From Adineta steineri (lineage: Eukaryota; Rotifera; Eurotatoria; Adinetida; Adinetidae): a stretch of 64,000 nucleotides of DNA. The stretch is from positions 124,001 to 188,000 of the forward strand of contig CAJNOI010000072.1 of NCBI GenBank assembly GCA_905250115.1. The letters run 5' to 3'. Both the position numbers and the translations under genes were made by a program. Numbering within the stretch: position 1 is the first letter of the stretch; each line of letters begins with the position of its first letter. This document shows, in pieces, positions 49,800 through 62,600 of the stretch. Below the pieces are notes generated by a model. That model saw nothing but the letters and a program-made list of their open reading frames with translations, ran no database searches and was not told the origin of the DNA.

Positions 49800-50850
49800 C
49801 GATGTCTTTTCACCATTACTTTTTTCTGATGTAATTGTGCAAAGTGTCGCAAGAGTATTTTTCGTTCTTTTTCTTTTATTTTTCTGGTGTACCTTTTTTT
49901 TTTGATTTTATTTCTCGTTTGTATTTTTTGGTCGTTGTTAGTTACTTTCTGCGTCATGTTTCTTTGCTGTTGTGAGGACGATTGCATAAAAGTGTTTTTT
50001 GTTTTGCAAATTCGGAGAGCGTTACGATAAATTCGTTTACCATACAATTAATGTAAGATCTTACAACTTTAAGGGAAAGTGATAAACTCATCGTATATGT
50101 CAGAACTGAATATAATGGTAAAACGTTTTTTTCAAAATTCAGCTAAAAGAAGTGAGACTCTCTCACACTAAGACATGAGTTGTTCTTTGATAAATATCTT
50201 TGGGTGTTATATTTTGTGGTATTAAACAAACTAGCAGCATGCGTCTTCCTAGGTTCCTACGAACAGAATCTGATCGTAAAGATCCGTTATGAATTAATCG
50301 ACGCTAAGTTTTTCAAATGTTATATTTTCGCGTGTGACCCATCTGACTGCGTCCCATACAATTTTTTTAGGAAACATATTAAGAAGTAGCTTTTACAGGC
50401 TGCTTAACACATGTACTATAGAACTTTTGTATTGTCACTAACGACCATACGTCTTACCTACGAAAAAAATGTTTTGAACGAAACCAGGATCAGGTTTACC
50501 AAATCTCCTGATTTTTCTTGATTTCTAATTCTTTGTTGAACCGCTTCCCATAATAGAAGCCCTCTGTAAGATGAACAATGTGCTTGACGAATTAGAAGTC
50601 CTCTAATTTTTCAAAAAAACATTTTCACATTTTTAAATTCTTTTTTCCGAATTTTTGGACTAAAACTGCAAAAATTTTCCGAATTTAAGGTAAAAATTTC
50701 ACTAATTCTAATTTAGCTGTGCTATAATCTGAAAATACCGCCAAAAACCTTCTGAAAAACTCATAACTTTAAAAATCTTTCGAATCGTTTTTGTAGTCAG
50801 TTTATGAAAATTTGGGACTTGATAGAACTCCCCCTCTAGAAGTTTCCAGT
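49800..50850. other. intergenic region
   Basis: No accepted gene. The 69-codon frame at 50180-50389 has no recognisable feature. Confidence 0.4.
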
Positions 50851-50859
50851 GGTGGCCGT

Positions 50860-50972
50860 ATTGAGGGTGTGGGTATTGGCTGTGGGTGAGGGACTGGGTA
50901 TGGGTGTGGGGTATGAGTGGGAATATTCTCCTTATTTTTTAATCACACACTCACCATCACACCTACACCCAC
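50860..50972. repeat. telomere-like hairpin element with extended G arm
   Basis: TTGAGGGTGTGGGTATTGGC, then TGTGGGTGAGGGACTGGGTA and TGGGTGTGGGG form a G arm of about 70 bp. A loop and CACACACTCACC, ATCACACCTACACCCACG form the C arm. This is the largest paired copy seen. Confidence 0.75.
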
Positions 50973-51379
50973 GTGATCGACTGACTACAAGATGAGTCCA
51001 CCGTCTTTGAGAAATATATAGTACGGTCGTGAGGAAACAGTTGTATAGTGAGAAAGCACAAAGTGATGAAAGAACATGAAATGTCTCTCCTTAAAAGATA
51101 TCGTGAGAGAGTTGAACCTGAAATTTTAGAAGCGCCATCTGATAGTTAGTAGGTCAAGCTTAGCCGTTCTTAAGCGAATGTCGTCAACGAGTGTTACTTG
51201 TACATTATATGAGTTTGGTTACAAATATTAGTTGGAAAATGAGATTTACCTTATGATTATATTATAAAAATACAAAGTGCTGTTTTGCACTTTTATAATT
51301 CAAGAAAAGAAGTTTGCATCTAGTTTAGATATAAACTGGTAGATCGATGCTCTCAATTCAGTATCAAGAGAAAATAGTT

Positions 51380-51660
51380 TTCCCCTATACAGTGGGGGTC
51401 AAATGAGTCGAAGCTACGAACGTTATTTGTATTTATATAGATTGAAAATGAGATGAAACGAGGTACAGGGTTCAGAATATGCTCGATAGAGACAAATAAA
51501 TCGTATGATCGAGGGCAGACATGAAAGAAATATTGTAGTATGAATGAGTTATGCACATCCGATAAAGGTGAATCCTGAAACGGAGCTCCCGACTTGGTCC
51601 CGATCCTGACGGAACCGGGATCGGGATAATCCTGCCGGAGTCTATCCATGGTCAACCTTC
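51380..51660. mobile_element. candidate repeat with CCCGATCC/GGATCGGG palindrome
   Basis: A less AT-rich stretch containing ACAGTGGGGGTCAAATGAG at 51390 and a strong stem CCCGATCC-N10-GGGATCGGG at about 51597-51624, followed by ATAATCCTGCCGGAGTC. It resembles the GC-rich ends of DNA transposons, but both termini were not identified. Confidence 0.3.
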
Positions 51661-51746
51661 GTATACTAGTCTTGTTGTGTAAGCGCATTATGTTAATGTT
51701 ATTGTCTTCAATATTCAGAACGATCATTATCGCATAAAAATACGAC

Positions 51747-54383
51747 ATGGATCGCTGCTACATATGTGAACGTATAGCCTATCCAACGGAAAAACTTTCA
51801 TATCAGGATAAGGTAAGCTCATCAACATATACAAAATTAATAATACTAATCAAACAAGAATCACTCACTTCTATTCTGAGGAAATCGAATGTTGAGTAAA
51901 CCTACTAATTATGTCCCCTCCACTCAAAGAAAGTCAGTTTTCATCAAAAAAGTCTGAATGAAAATAAATATATGGCAGATAACTAAAAAATTTCTCTCTA
52001 AGAAACAATTTGACTTTCAATTAAATACACCTTTTTCGGTGAAAATTTTTGATGATTTCCGATGAAAAATATGCCTTTTTCAGACAAAATGGAAAATGTT
52101 TTTCGCTTTATCTCAGTTTACTGTTGTGTGATCGTGCATCCTAAAGTTCTCTGTTTTGGCTTATGCTATATGCTTAATATGTTTTGTTTGAAAGAGCCTG
52201 CCAATATGTATTGAATAATGTTGTCCTTTTTTAAACTTAGGCTTGTCTTTATTATATATACAAACACTACTATAAATTGGCGCGCATTTTTATAGTTTCT
52301 TTAGGTCATTAACTTTTCACCTTTTTTTCACATAAAAACTCAGCTTCAGAAAAAAAACTTCAAGCAATTTGCATGTACCTGACCTAAGATAGGTTTTGGA
52401 GTGTGAGAAGAATTTAATAGATCATATTTAATAATAGACATACCATAATGCGTGCTTTAAGTGCACTGAATGTAGCGCAAGACTAAATGTGAAGACAGCT
52501 CGTAGTTTCAACAAGCAACCCTTTTGTAGTCAGTAAGTAAAATGCTTGCAATTTTGATCTGTTTTTTCGTTGACTTCATTCACTTCTTATTTAAGACATT
52601 CACCAGAAACAAATAAACAACGAGTGAATCCATCAACTGAAAATGCAATTCTGACGACAGATAATGTAAGTTTATCCAACTTTCCGTGAAAAAAATGAAA
52701 AAATATTGTAAGAAAGTCAAGTGACTACTACTGCGAGAACTATAATTGATTATTAGTTTCTATTTAACGACAGTTTTCTCCATAAGCCGAGATACTAATC
52801 ATGATACATCAATCTGATCTTTGCTTATTGTATGTATATCACAATCAATCTTTAAAGTTATTTCGAGGAAGTCTGTTATAATAAAAATTATATGAAATAG
52901 TGTAATGTGATCTTGAGGGTAGGTATGGGTGTGGATGTCAATAAAAAAATACACATATACCCACACCACTTCCCTCACGCACAACGTTTCTTATACATAC
53001 AGTTTTGTAGAAAATTAAAAGGTGCATCACGTCAGAAACAGTTGAATCTTAAGTAATGGAATTTGAGCAAGTTATTGATGAAATAGTGAGATCGCTAATT
53101 TTTATAAGCCATTCATTACTTTTATTATTATTTTTTATTTCAAATTTTTGGTCTCGCCTTTTTAGCAAGTCGACAGGGCCCACATTCAGAACAATATCAC
53201 TATCAGAGACACCAATACAAACACACCCTTAGCATCTTCAAGACCACCGCCACCCATTATACCTGTGAGGAAACCACACGTGTGTCCGTTAGATTCAACA
53301 AACGTGCAATATCCTAGAACTGAGCCCGAACGGCCACCTCCTCCAGTACCGTCCCGAGTCACCCTATTCCAACCTAAAAGTTCATTCTCGTCGGTACCAG
53401 TACAGTCTACCTCGCATCGACCCAACGCGGAAGCTTCTTCAGTAGTATTTCGACAAAAACCATTGTCACAACTTTCTTCATTATCTTCAAATTCAGATGA
53501 TAGACAAAGCCTATTAGCTACTGGCTATGCCTCATATCAATCACAAATCAACTTTGCCGGCCAAGCTGTATCTCTCGATCCTGTGTTGCGAAAAAAGATC
53601 TTCGACTCGTTTAGCGAATTCAATATTATCTTATGTGGCTCGGCCCGTGTTGGTAAGTCGACTTTAATCAATACAATGTGCGGTCGGACACTCACCAGAA
53701 CTCACCCTGGTCTTGATTCCTGCACGAAAGAAATTTCGCGTTATGAGCTCGAAGAAGAGTGCATGATTGATGGTCAGTTAATGACATACACGTACAATTT
53801 CTGGGACACACCCGGTTTTGAGTCATGGAACGAGACAGACATCCGTACCAATGTCTCAAAAATTGTTAGTAAACCCAAATCCGATCCGTTATGTATGATT
53901 TACTGTGCCTCACCGGGTTCATTTGCTAATACTCAACAACTGAAATGGTTGTTAGACTTCTGTATTCGAGAACGACATATCTTCTGTGCCCTTGTCGTAA
54001 CTAACAAATGGGCTGGAATGAAGGACCAACGTATGGCCATTTTGAATAAATACAAAGAGCTTTTGTCTAACTATCATGACAAGGGAGCTGTAGAAGAAAA
54101 CGGAATAACTTATTATGGTAATGTGGCTCTGTGTACCATGGTCAATGCACAGCCATATGTGGATGAGGAGCAAGGTATAAATAAACAACAAGAGGGTATT
54201 AACGAACTCTTGGAAGGCATCATGAAATGTTTGGATGACGAGGGAAAAGTGTTCCATTGGTGCATGGCAATGATGCATAAGAAGGGATTCCTAAGTAACA
54301 TGAAGGGAAAAGTGAGACAACGCATCGTATCTATAACAGAGTTCGTTACAGACGTGTTGAAAATGACAAAAAATCCCACATAG
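51747..54383 (+). CDS. LIM domain-proline-rich-P-loop GTPase fusion protein
   Basis: Four exons: 51747-51812, 52438-52532, 52596-52665 and 53166-54383. Phases 0, 2 and 0 match and the product is 482 aa. Residues 4-55 form a complete LIM domain with perfect zinc-ligand spacing (C4, C7, H25, C28, C31, C34, C52, H55). It resembles the LASP/nebulette LIM in YPTEK, then CFKC and LNVK. A linker with SH3-type proline motifs (RPPPPIIPVRKP, PERPPPPVPSR) leads to a G domain: G1 CGSARVGKSTLINTMCG (about 235-250), G3 FWDTPGFESW, and G4 region VVTNKWAG without the usual Asp. A basic helical tail follows. LIM and proline-rich parts suggest docking to actin or adaptor proteins. It is a paralogue of the GTPase at 46-47 kb. 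The last intron holds a telomere-like hairpin. AATAAA lies at 54435. Confidence 0.78.
52911..52979. repeat. telomere-like hairpin element in the last intron of the LIM-GTPase gene
   Basis: TCTTGAGGGTAGGTATGGGT, then GTGGATG, a loop, and ATACCCACACCACTTCCCTC. The left terminus CTTGAGGG is intact. Confidence 0.7.
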
Positions 54384-54454
54384 TTGATCGTCGAATTATA
54401 TAATGATAGTTAACGGGTGTGCCATAATAAACTGAATAAAGTGTCACTGTATTG

Positions 54455-54556
54455 TTGGTGTGAGTGCGTGTATAGGAGTGTGGACGTCATGTGGGTGGAT
54501 GTGGATGCGGGTGTATAATATCTCTTTCTCCAAACCCACACCCACACACTGACGCG
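54455..54556. repeat. telomere-like hairpin element with long G arm
   Basis: TTGGTGTGAGTGCGTGTATA, then GGAGTGTGGACG and GTGGGTGGATGTGGATGCGG, a loop, and CAAACCCACACCCACACACT. It begins 15 bp after the AATAAA of the LIM-GTPase gene. Confidence 0.7.
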
Positions 54557-54732
54557 CATTATTTATAGAATAAATATGTGTTTTTTTAGTGACGACATTC
54601 TCTCTTATCTGTGAAAAAAGTTGAAAAAAATAAATTCCTTTTTCTTCTGTCTACTCACCTTGGTGTGTGATAAAAGCTGAGTGATACACAGGACAGAGCT
54701 TTATTATGAGTACCAGTAATAAACATAAAAAA

Positions 54733-54804
54733 TTAGGGTGGATGTGAGTATGGATGACGAAGCTAACAACGTCCAGCCCACATCCGCATTCGCAACCACA
54801 CCAA
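54733..54804. repeat. telomere-like hairpin element
   Basis: TTAGGGTGGATGTGAGTATG, a loop, then AGCCCACATCCGCATTCGCA and ACCACACC. It lies about 140 bp upstream of the MRH protein start. Confidence 0.6.
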
Positions 54805-54940
54805 ATAACAATAACAAGATCCGAGAAAAAAACAAATGGATAAAAAATTGTTATCACACTCATACTGCATATCTTGTTTTTTTTATTTGCTTTCCTATTT
54901 AAACTAACTCGTTCTGATGTTTTCTTTTGCATTCTGTAGA

Positions 54941-55699
54941 ATGATGATATTGAAATTCTTCGTTGTTGTTTTTCTTCTCTATATCGAATGTGCGGAGCAT
55001 GCTTCAGTTGATAATGCAAACATTCGTAATTTGAACGATTGCATCTACGAAGATGCACCATTCGGGCGTATCGACTTATCTCAAGTTGGTTTGAACAACG
55101 GCATACCGGCCTTTCGAAACCTGGCAAACGGTGATTATTACTATTCGTAAGTATTTAATCTTTATTATCTCTAAATTAATGTATGAAAATTTGTTACCAA
55201 AAAAAACAGCCATAATCCCTGCTATGCATTCTCCGAAAAACCCTTCTGCGATAGCGTAGCCGGATGCCAAAGTAACTATTTTCTCTCTGCTAGTTCGATT
55301 CTACATCATTCGTTCTGTTAATTAGTATACAAAGATGGTTCAATATCATTCCCACTTGGTTTCAATTCATTTGCAACATGGTCAGTCACAGCGAGTGGTA
55401 ATGCAGCCATCATCTATTCAACAGAGAATCGTCAATTAACTGTAAATCTACTTTGTTCACATCATCTAGATGAATTGCACATTGCTGGCGAACATGATTT
55501 GCAAAGAGTCAATTTTACTTTATCAAGCAAATGTGCTTGTTGGAATGGATGTGTTAGTGATAGCGTCTCATCGTTAACTGGTACCTCCAGTGGTTTTTTT
55601 TTCTCTCTTTACTTGTTCTTCATTTATTTCTCTTCTGTTCGTATATATAAGCGTGTGTATTTCTCGGTGCATTTTGTTGAACAAAATATACTGATATGA
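54941..55699 (+). CDS. MRH (mannose-6-phosphate-receptor-like) single-pass membrane protein
   Basis: Three exons (54941-55146, 55210-55271 and 55326-55699) give 213 aa. ATG 54941 is preferred to 54917 because it starts the signal peptide directly (MMILKFFVVVFLLYIECAEH). The lumenal part has the cysteine pattern and strand rhythm of the mannose-6-phosphate-receptor homology fold: CIYEDAPFGRIDLSQVG, YYYSHNPCYAFSE, FCDSVAGC, then ENRQLTVNLLCSHHL and SKCACWNGC. A transmembrane helix (FFFSLYLFFIYFSSV) and a short basic-aromatic cytosolic tail follow. MRH proteins bind mannose-type glycans or sort cargo between Golgi and endosomes. I could not confirm the Gln-Arg-Glu-Tyr sugar-binding set, so the ligand is open. 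Confidence 0.72.
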
Positions 55700-55883
55700 T
55701 AAGTGCTGATGGCATACTGTGACTTTTGATCATTAACCAAACGATGATATTTGCCGCAAAAGTTTCATTTTTAAATATTTCATTTGATAAAACGATTGAA
55801 ATCGCTCCATTTGAATTTCTACCAGAATTTAAATAGAATATCGTCATAATTAATAAATACTGTAAACAAAATGAATGATTTCT

Positions 55884-56160
55884 GTTCAGAGAAGCAGATT
55901 TTATCTATGGCAGAATAGAGTCCTACTTACAACTGGTCAAGTAAATATGGCTGAAGAATTTTATAAGGTATTACTCGAACAGACATCTGATGAGGGTGAA
56001 AAAGCGATTTATTATAATCAGCTGGGAAATATCCATTCTAACCAAGGAGATTATGAAATGGCTATTTGGTATTACAAAAAACCCTTCCTTCAAATCATCC
56101 GGATTTGGCTACTTCATACAACAGAGTGGAGTGGGTGTGGATGGAAATGAAAAGGAATAA
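55884..56160 (+). pseudogene. TPR fragment of an ADP-ribosyltransferase-type gene
   Basis: The frame reads FYLWQNRVLLTTGQVNMAEE, then KVLLEQTSDEGEKAIYYNQL and GNIHSNQGDYEMAIWYYK. This is the TPR section of the bdelloid ART-TPR family, which is represented intact at 5.7-7.4 kb. After YYK a deletion and frameshift lead to LPSNHPDLATSYN in another frame. The coding match then stops abruptly at GTGGAGTGGGTGTGGATG. There is no start, no ART core and no further TPRs, so it is a broken remnant. Confidence 0.75.
56123..56142. repeat. telomere-like half-element abutting the broken TPR gene
   Basis: GAGTGGAGTGGGTGTGGATG begins exactly where homology to the TPR domain ends. No C-rich arm follows. Confidence 0.5.
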
Positions 56161-56169
56161 ACAGAAATA

Positions 56170-58900
56170 AAGAAAAAAGATGAAGTTAATTTCTTATGCA
56201 TATTTCGGTATATGATTTTCTTCTTTATATCTTTCTATCCATAAAAAAGAGTTAAGCGTGACTCTATTTATTCTCGTCATAGATACTATATCGTATTTTT
56301 GACTATTGTTTAATCTTTTTTCTTTAGAACCATGCAAATAGAGGAATTTGTAATTAAATGACGAAAAAAGTGTTTTAAAAAATAAGTCTTCAATCATCTT
56401 GTTGTTGTTCATCGTGTACAATGCTATCATTCGATATTGATCATCACTTTGTTTCATGTTTTTTCCGATGTTTGAATGAACAATATCGTATCAAGTTATG
56501 ACAAACACATTGCTAAGATTTATTGTTCGATAAACTTCACAACAATTTTCAAACAATATAGAAAGTATATCATTTTAGTTTAAAAATAAGTCATTTTAAT
56601 TATGTAAAATAAAATAATTAACTTAGAGATACTTCAGTTCTAACACGATAGATTTTCATCGTATATATATATATTTGATTGAAAAGGATTTCAAGGGCTA
56701 TAGTCATGTTGACAACCTCATTGGATAGTTAATCAAATATTTTCGTAATTCTATTTTATTGCAACAATTTATATACTAATGTCTATATTTCTACACCTCT
56801 TATCTAAATGAGTTTTTCTTTCTTATCTCCGTGTCCTTGTTTACTTCATTCGATCATCAACGAACTTATTCATTTTCATATCAATTGCAAATCTAGGCAT
56901 AAAAACAAAGTACCGGCATGTACTCGAAGTGTAGAAAGATAATATATCAATATTTCAACAGATCGAGAACATAAAAATGACATTTTATTTTTCTATCATA
57001 TCAAAAAGTTAGATACTTATTACATTTAACTTTCGTATTTACATGTCATTGACAAGCTAAGGTCAAATAGTTTAAGTCTGAATACTAAAATATATAAGAA
57101 ATTAATCTTTTAAGCATTAGTGTTTAACATGTAGCGACATCTTTTCAAAAAGTGTAAATGGTAAATCTAAAATGGCCAATGATGCTATATATCAAAAAAA
57201 AAAATAAATAAATCTTTTTTTATTTTTATTATGAGAAAAAAAAAGAAATTAATCAATATGAGCAGTACTTAGTACTCTTTTTTTGAGGTGTGATTGATTA
57301 TACTCTCCATTTCTTTAAGAATTTATTCATATTTATAAGTCATAAAAAAAAATTAAGAGCTACTCGAAATTTTTTTTATATTCATTTTTTGTCAAAGGCC
57401 AAACATACTACAAATAGTTTTAATTCTTTATTTTTTTATTATACATCTACTAAAGATAAGAAAAGAAATCTATCGATATATTGATTTTATACTTGTCGAA
57501 ATGATATATATTCATTTGCGAGACAGAAAAAAAGGAAAACATTTAGTTATTATATTTACATACTAAACAGAAAGCAAATATTGATTATTTTTTTGTGTTT
57601 TGTTGGACATATAATATGATTTGAAAACCCTATAGTAGTTAGTTTTCATTGATTATAATGTAAATAAATCATATAATAATTATAATCAAAAAAGGAATTT
57701 TTATTTATTAACAAAATCTACTGAATACTAAATACTAACATCACTCTTTATCAAAATAAAAAAGAAGAAGTGTTAATCTTTGTCTCTTTTCTTTTTTTCC
57801 CACCGCCGCCGCCTACTCATCCACTTTTCTATGCAGCTCTTTTCTCCCTGTTTTTATCCCATTTTCTATTATGATTATTAAGTCCTTGCATAGTATAATA
57901 TTGAGGTTTTTCGGCCACAAGCCAATTCGTAGAACAGAACAGAAGAAAAAAACGGAATGCAAGTTTTCTTTTTTTTTTTTCTTCTTTTTTTTACATTTAT
58001 ATATTATATTCTTTTCTTTCTGTCTCTTTTCGCGTCATCACTTTTCCGACCAAGATCGGCGACGACCCCAATAACAACTCTTCTTGTCGATTCGGCAACA
58101 TACAAAGGAGAGATGTACGCCCTCTCCTTCTCGCCTGCTCAAGAACATAGGAATTTTTTGCGAGAACGCAAATGATAGGAACCAACACCTACGCAACACG
58201 CTTCCGTTTTTTTTTTAGTCGATCATTTTCTATATTCATCTCATTTTTTTTTCGGTATGCATTAAGTATGAATCTATCGATGTGATAGACAATGTGACAT
58301 ATACAACATATGCATTATATAAAATGAATTTCTTTCTTTTCTGTTATAGTTAAGTAGAGTGGAGAAGGCAGTAATTGATTAGGCTAATCTAATCCGAAAA
58401 ATGTATGTGTTATAACGACTGAATGTATAGAACTTGCAATCTTTCTTTTTCTTTGTCGATCAGCAGGAAAGCAAGCTGATCATATGTTTGTCACATTAGT
58501 ATGTTATTGACATGAGAGACATAGTCACCTGTTAGCTATTATGATTTATAATAAAAAAAAAGAAAACGCAGAAAGTAATAGCAGCACTTGTTTCTCTTTA
58601 TTCATTGTTGCTTTTATCGCCTTAGCATTAACAATAATAGACATGTAAGTCTATTAGTATATGATAGAAGAAAACAGGTTACATATTTGTAAAGGTGGGA
58701 ACGATTATTATATGAAATACAAATAATATTAATGTATAACATATGGTTTTCTTTTTTTTTGTTTATAATTTGTATAAAGTTAAATATTAGAAACATATCG
58801 AAACGATAAGAACAACAAATAGTAACTTCATATAGAAAAGGAAATACGAGTCGAGTAGTAGTAGTTATGTTTAGTAAGAATTGTTCTATCTCATAGTCTC
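56170..58900. other. long AT-rich intergenic region
   Basis: No accepted gene. At about 57780-58170 there is a pyrimidine-rich stretch with CACCGCCGCCGCC and then a more balanced ~150 bp. That could be the promoter or first non-coding exon of the FNDC3-type gene downstream. Confidence 0.4.
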
Positions 58901-58910
58901 TTTTGTCTTT

Positions 58911-58936
58911 TTCTTCTTCTTCTTCTTCTTCTTCTT
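58911..58936. repeat. (TTC)n microsatellite
   Basis: Eight or more TTC units in the upstream region of the FNDC3-type gene. A matching (GAA)n tract lies at about 60640-60662 inside its first coding intron. Confidence 0.8.
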
Positions 58937-59648
58937 CGTTTTTTTCTTGATCGTTTTGTATTCTCATATTCTCTCTTCCTCGTGATCGTCATGTAATGTG
59001 TTTTTGAAGAAAAAGAGAGTAACGTTGAATAAAAGCAAGAATGGAGAGAAAGAAAGCGCGTCGTTTAAGAAGAATCTCAATAAAAATATTGACACAAAGA
59101 TAGAGAGAAAGAAACGTTGACGACACCATCACTATTGCATTTAGTCTTGACCGAACAGATGGCAATTTGAAGGATATTCTTTTGAATGAAGCGAGAGAGA
59201 GAGAAGTAAGGATTTAATAGAAAAAGGTCGTCGTAGTCACGTTCTACCTACAATACACTATCACTCATAGTAGGAAAAGAAAAACTCTCTTGCATTGACT
59301 AGTTGTTCGTGCTTGATTGTTATCGTTGACAGTTATTTTTTTTTTCGCTTCTGATTAGTTGATGTTGTCGTTCGTAAGACTAGCATACATGAATTCTGTG
59401 TGTTCTCATTATATAGAGAAGGATAAAAAGAGAGAAACAAGAACAAAAAAAAAGAAAAAAACGAGATGATGATGATGATGACAAAGCGAGTTCAGAACAA
59501 TATCTATTTTGTTATATCATGATTACAAATTATTTTCTTTCTCTTTCGATATTTTAGATGATTTGGATGGTTTTTCATAATCATCGTCGTCGTCGACGTT
59601 GGCCTTCATTTTTCTCTTAATCTTTTATTGTTTATTCATAGTATTTCA

Positions 59649-62600
59649 ATGGATTCAACAATTGATTTATCTCAACAATTAAATCATGTTGAAGAACAAG
59701 AAAATAATACAGTATCATCCGATAATCTTCCTGATGAAGAAGAAAATATTCAAGAACCAGTACCTGTTTCAGAATCTGAAGATACGACTGATATTAAAAC
59801 TAATAATATAAGTGATGATATACAAGAAACAGATACAACAATCAGTTCAACAAATATGGTTACAGCTGAAGCATCATTTACTGAAGCAACATCAGCTGAT
59901 TTACCCATAGGAGCAACACGTTCGTCAGTAGCTCGAATTCTTGTTAAACCTGGACAAATTTTTCGTGTTCAAGTTGATAATGAAGTCAAAGAAGTACATG
60001 GTAAGTTTAATCATATTAGCTAATTGTTATTTTTGTAATCGCACTAGTATATGTAAAATGTTACTTTTCCCCCTTGATATATCGCTTGTATGTAATATTT
60101 TTGATTTGTTTATCATGGTTGAATAGTACCTAACTACAAAAACAAACGATATCGATGATGTCAAAACATTTGATCGATGAAAGTAGTTTGTTGTTTTTTT
60201 TGTCTTCCAAGTTATCATTTTTTTTCCCAACTCGAGATATGTATGACATTAATGCCTGGAGTGTAAGATGTCTAGTTAATATGTTGGGCGTATCTAAAGT
60301 GACAATTGACAAGGTCTATTCATATGATTAGTAAAAAGATAAAGTTCTTTTTTGTTTCATGATAGATGCTTATGATATCTATCAGTTTTTGTTTTATTCT
60401 TATACTTAATCAATGAATGAACTTTTCTTCTCTTGATAAGAATAAATATCTGTATGTGTATGTGATGGTCAGCTGTATAACGAGATATGTTCTTCTATTT
60501 CTTTTGTCTTTCCTTTAGCAAAGAGAAGAATCTTTGCGCGAAAACAAATATCGTCCTTAGTTGATGGTCGTTCGACTATACTATGTTTGTATATATTTAT
60601 TTTCATGCATTGCACGTCACTAAATGGGAAGTTTGATAGAAGAAGAAGAAGAAGAAGAAGAAAAGAACGCTACTGGATGCAAGCGAACGAACAGGAGTAG
60701 TAGTCGTAGCAGAAGTGAGAGTTCCGCTATTGTATATATATGTATGTATGTTCGTTCTCGCTCGCTCGCTCTACAGTTATTCTAATTGTATGTACAGAAA
60801 AAAAAGAGGAGAAGAATAAGAAAGAGAAAAAAAGAAAAAGAAAAGAACGACGCGAGTATTGGTACACATTCATATTGCAACAAAGTACATTGGACAAGTA
60901 CGACCTATGGCCGAGATACATACATGCCGAGAACATCTTCTTGTCAAAAGATAGTCTTCGTTTAATTGTCAATAATTATTGAAACGGTGATTATTCGTTT
61001 GTTTTTATTAACCGCATAATCATGTATGAAATGGGAGGTTTTCAAGTCAATGGATTCTATCCAACAACATCATCTGGTTCATCAAATACATCTTCACCCG
61101 ATTCATTAAAACATCAACGCTTACTAGTGACTACAACGCCGTCACCACCTAATGTACCTCATCCATATTTTCATCAACAACAACAACAACAGTATCTTTT
61201 TGATCATCATCGTTTTCATTTTAATCATAATAATAATAATAATAATAGTAACTCGAATGGTAGTAGTGAAATACATTCATCATCATCATCAACAACTTCC
61301 AGTCATGATCAATTATATCCATGGTTTGCTGCTCAGTCATCTGCGCAGCAGCTACAGAGTATGTTTTTTTTACGAAATAGTTAATGACTTTCTTTTTTTT
61401 TTATGAAATTAATTAATATAGGACAGCGAGAAAAAGAAATGTTTTTATTTATTCGAACAAATTCTTCTTTTTTTTTTTGTCGTTCTCATATATGTCTAGA
61501 TATATGTGTGTGTATGTATATGTATATATATAGATGTATATGTACGTATGTGTGTGATTTATCATCATCACAATATTGTACCCGTTTAACTTATGCAGTA
61601 GAAAACGAACGAAGTAGTAGTAATGCGTGATTATGATTGATATGGATTATGCGTGGCATCGACCTCAAGAATAGCATACATATAAACAGCGATATTCTTT
61701 TGTATAGAAAGATAAAAGAATAGCAAAAACTCGACTTATCGTCATATTATTAATCGTTCTATTCGACAGTAACAGTGCCTGGATAGAAGATAATCGTTTG
61801 TATTATTGTTGTGTTAGACTGACGTCATGATACTATTCATCAAATCAGTCATTCGCCCACGATTCGATCAGTCGTGACAAACAGTTGCTGTTTTTTTTCT
61901 TCTCCCCCACTCTGTATAATGTCGATGACCTTTTAACTAAGCTTCTATACCTTGAATAAGAAAGAAAAAGTTTGTCAATTTATATCACATCTGTATACTA
62001 TATCAATGAATAATACAATATTAAATATTAAATTTTTAGGTCCTGCAACAGTGAGAATGATCTCAGAGAACGGACCAGCTTTTCCATTGCCTTTACATTT
62101 ACCACCTGGACATATGGTTCAACAAGTACTAGACGAGAATGGTGTATTAACACATGTTATTATGTCACAACCTGGACCACATCCGCCACCACCTCCACCA
62201 CCACATCATCATATGGTAAAATATAAAACGACAAGAAATATGACTAGTTAACACTTTTTTTTTGTTCTTTCTCTAGCATACCGGTTATCCTTCATCACCA
62301 TACAATGGACTTTATGGCCATCCATCTCAATATCACAATCCAAATGTATATGGACCCTATCCAACAGAAACATTATCTTACCCTCCTCCACGTTCAGCTT
62401 GTAATTCGACATCACCAACAACAAATCGTATGAAATATAAAACTATGCAAAAAACATTCTATTTTTTTCATTTCTTGTCTATTTAGCATCACATTGTTTA
62501 CTTCATCTGTCAGAAAGTAATGGTTCATCAACAACAGTAACAGGAGGAAGTACAACATCATCATCTAATTCAACTAATAATCAATCACATAGTTCATCTG

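Noticed and set aside
53056..53085. Alternative first exon of the GTPase gene starting MEFEQVIDEI
   Set aside because: It is in phase with the 53166 exon, but the LIM exons give a better-supported phase-consistent start; it may still be a minor start.
53186..53425. Antisense ORF over the proline-rich linker
   Set aside because: It is a shadow of the proline-rich coding strand (Gly-rich translation).
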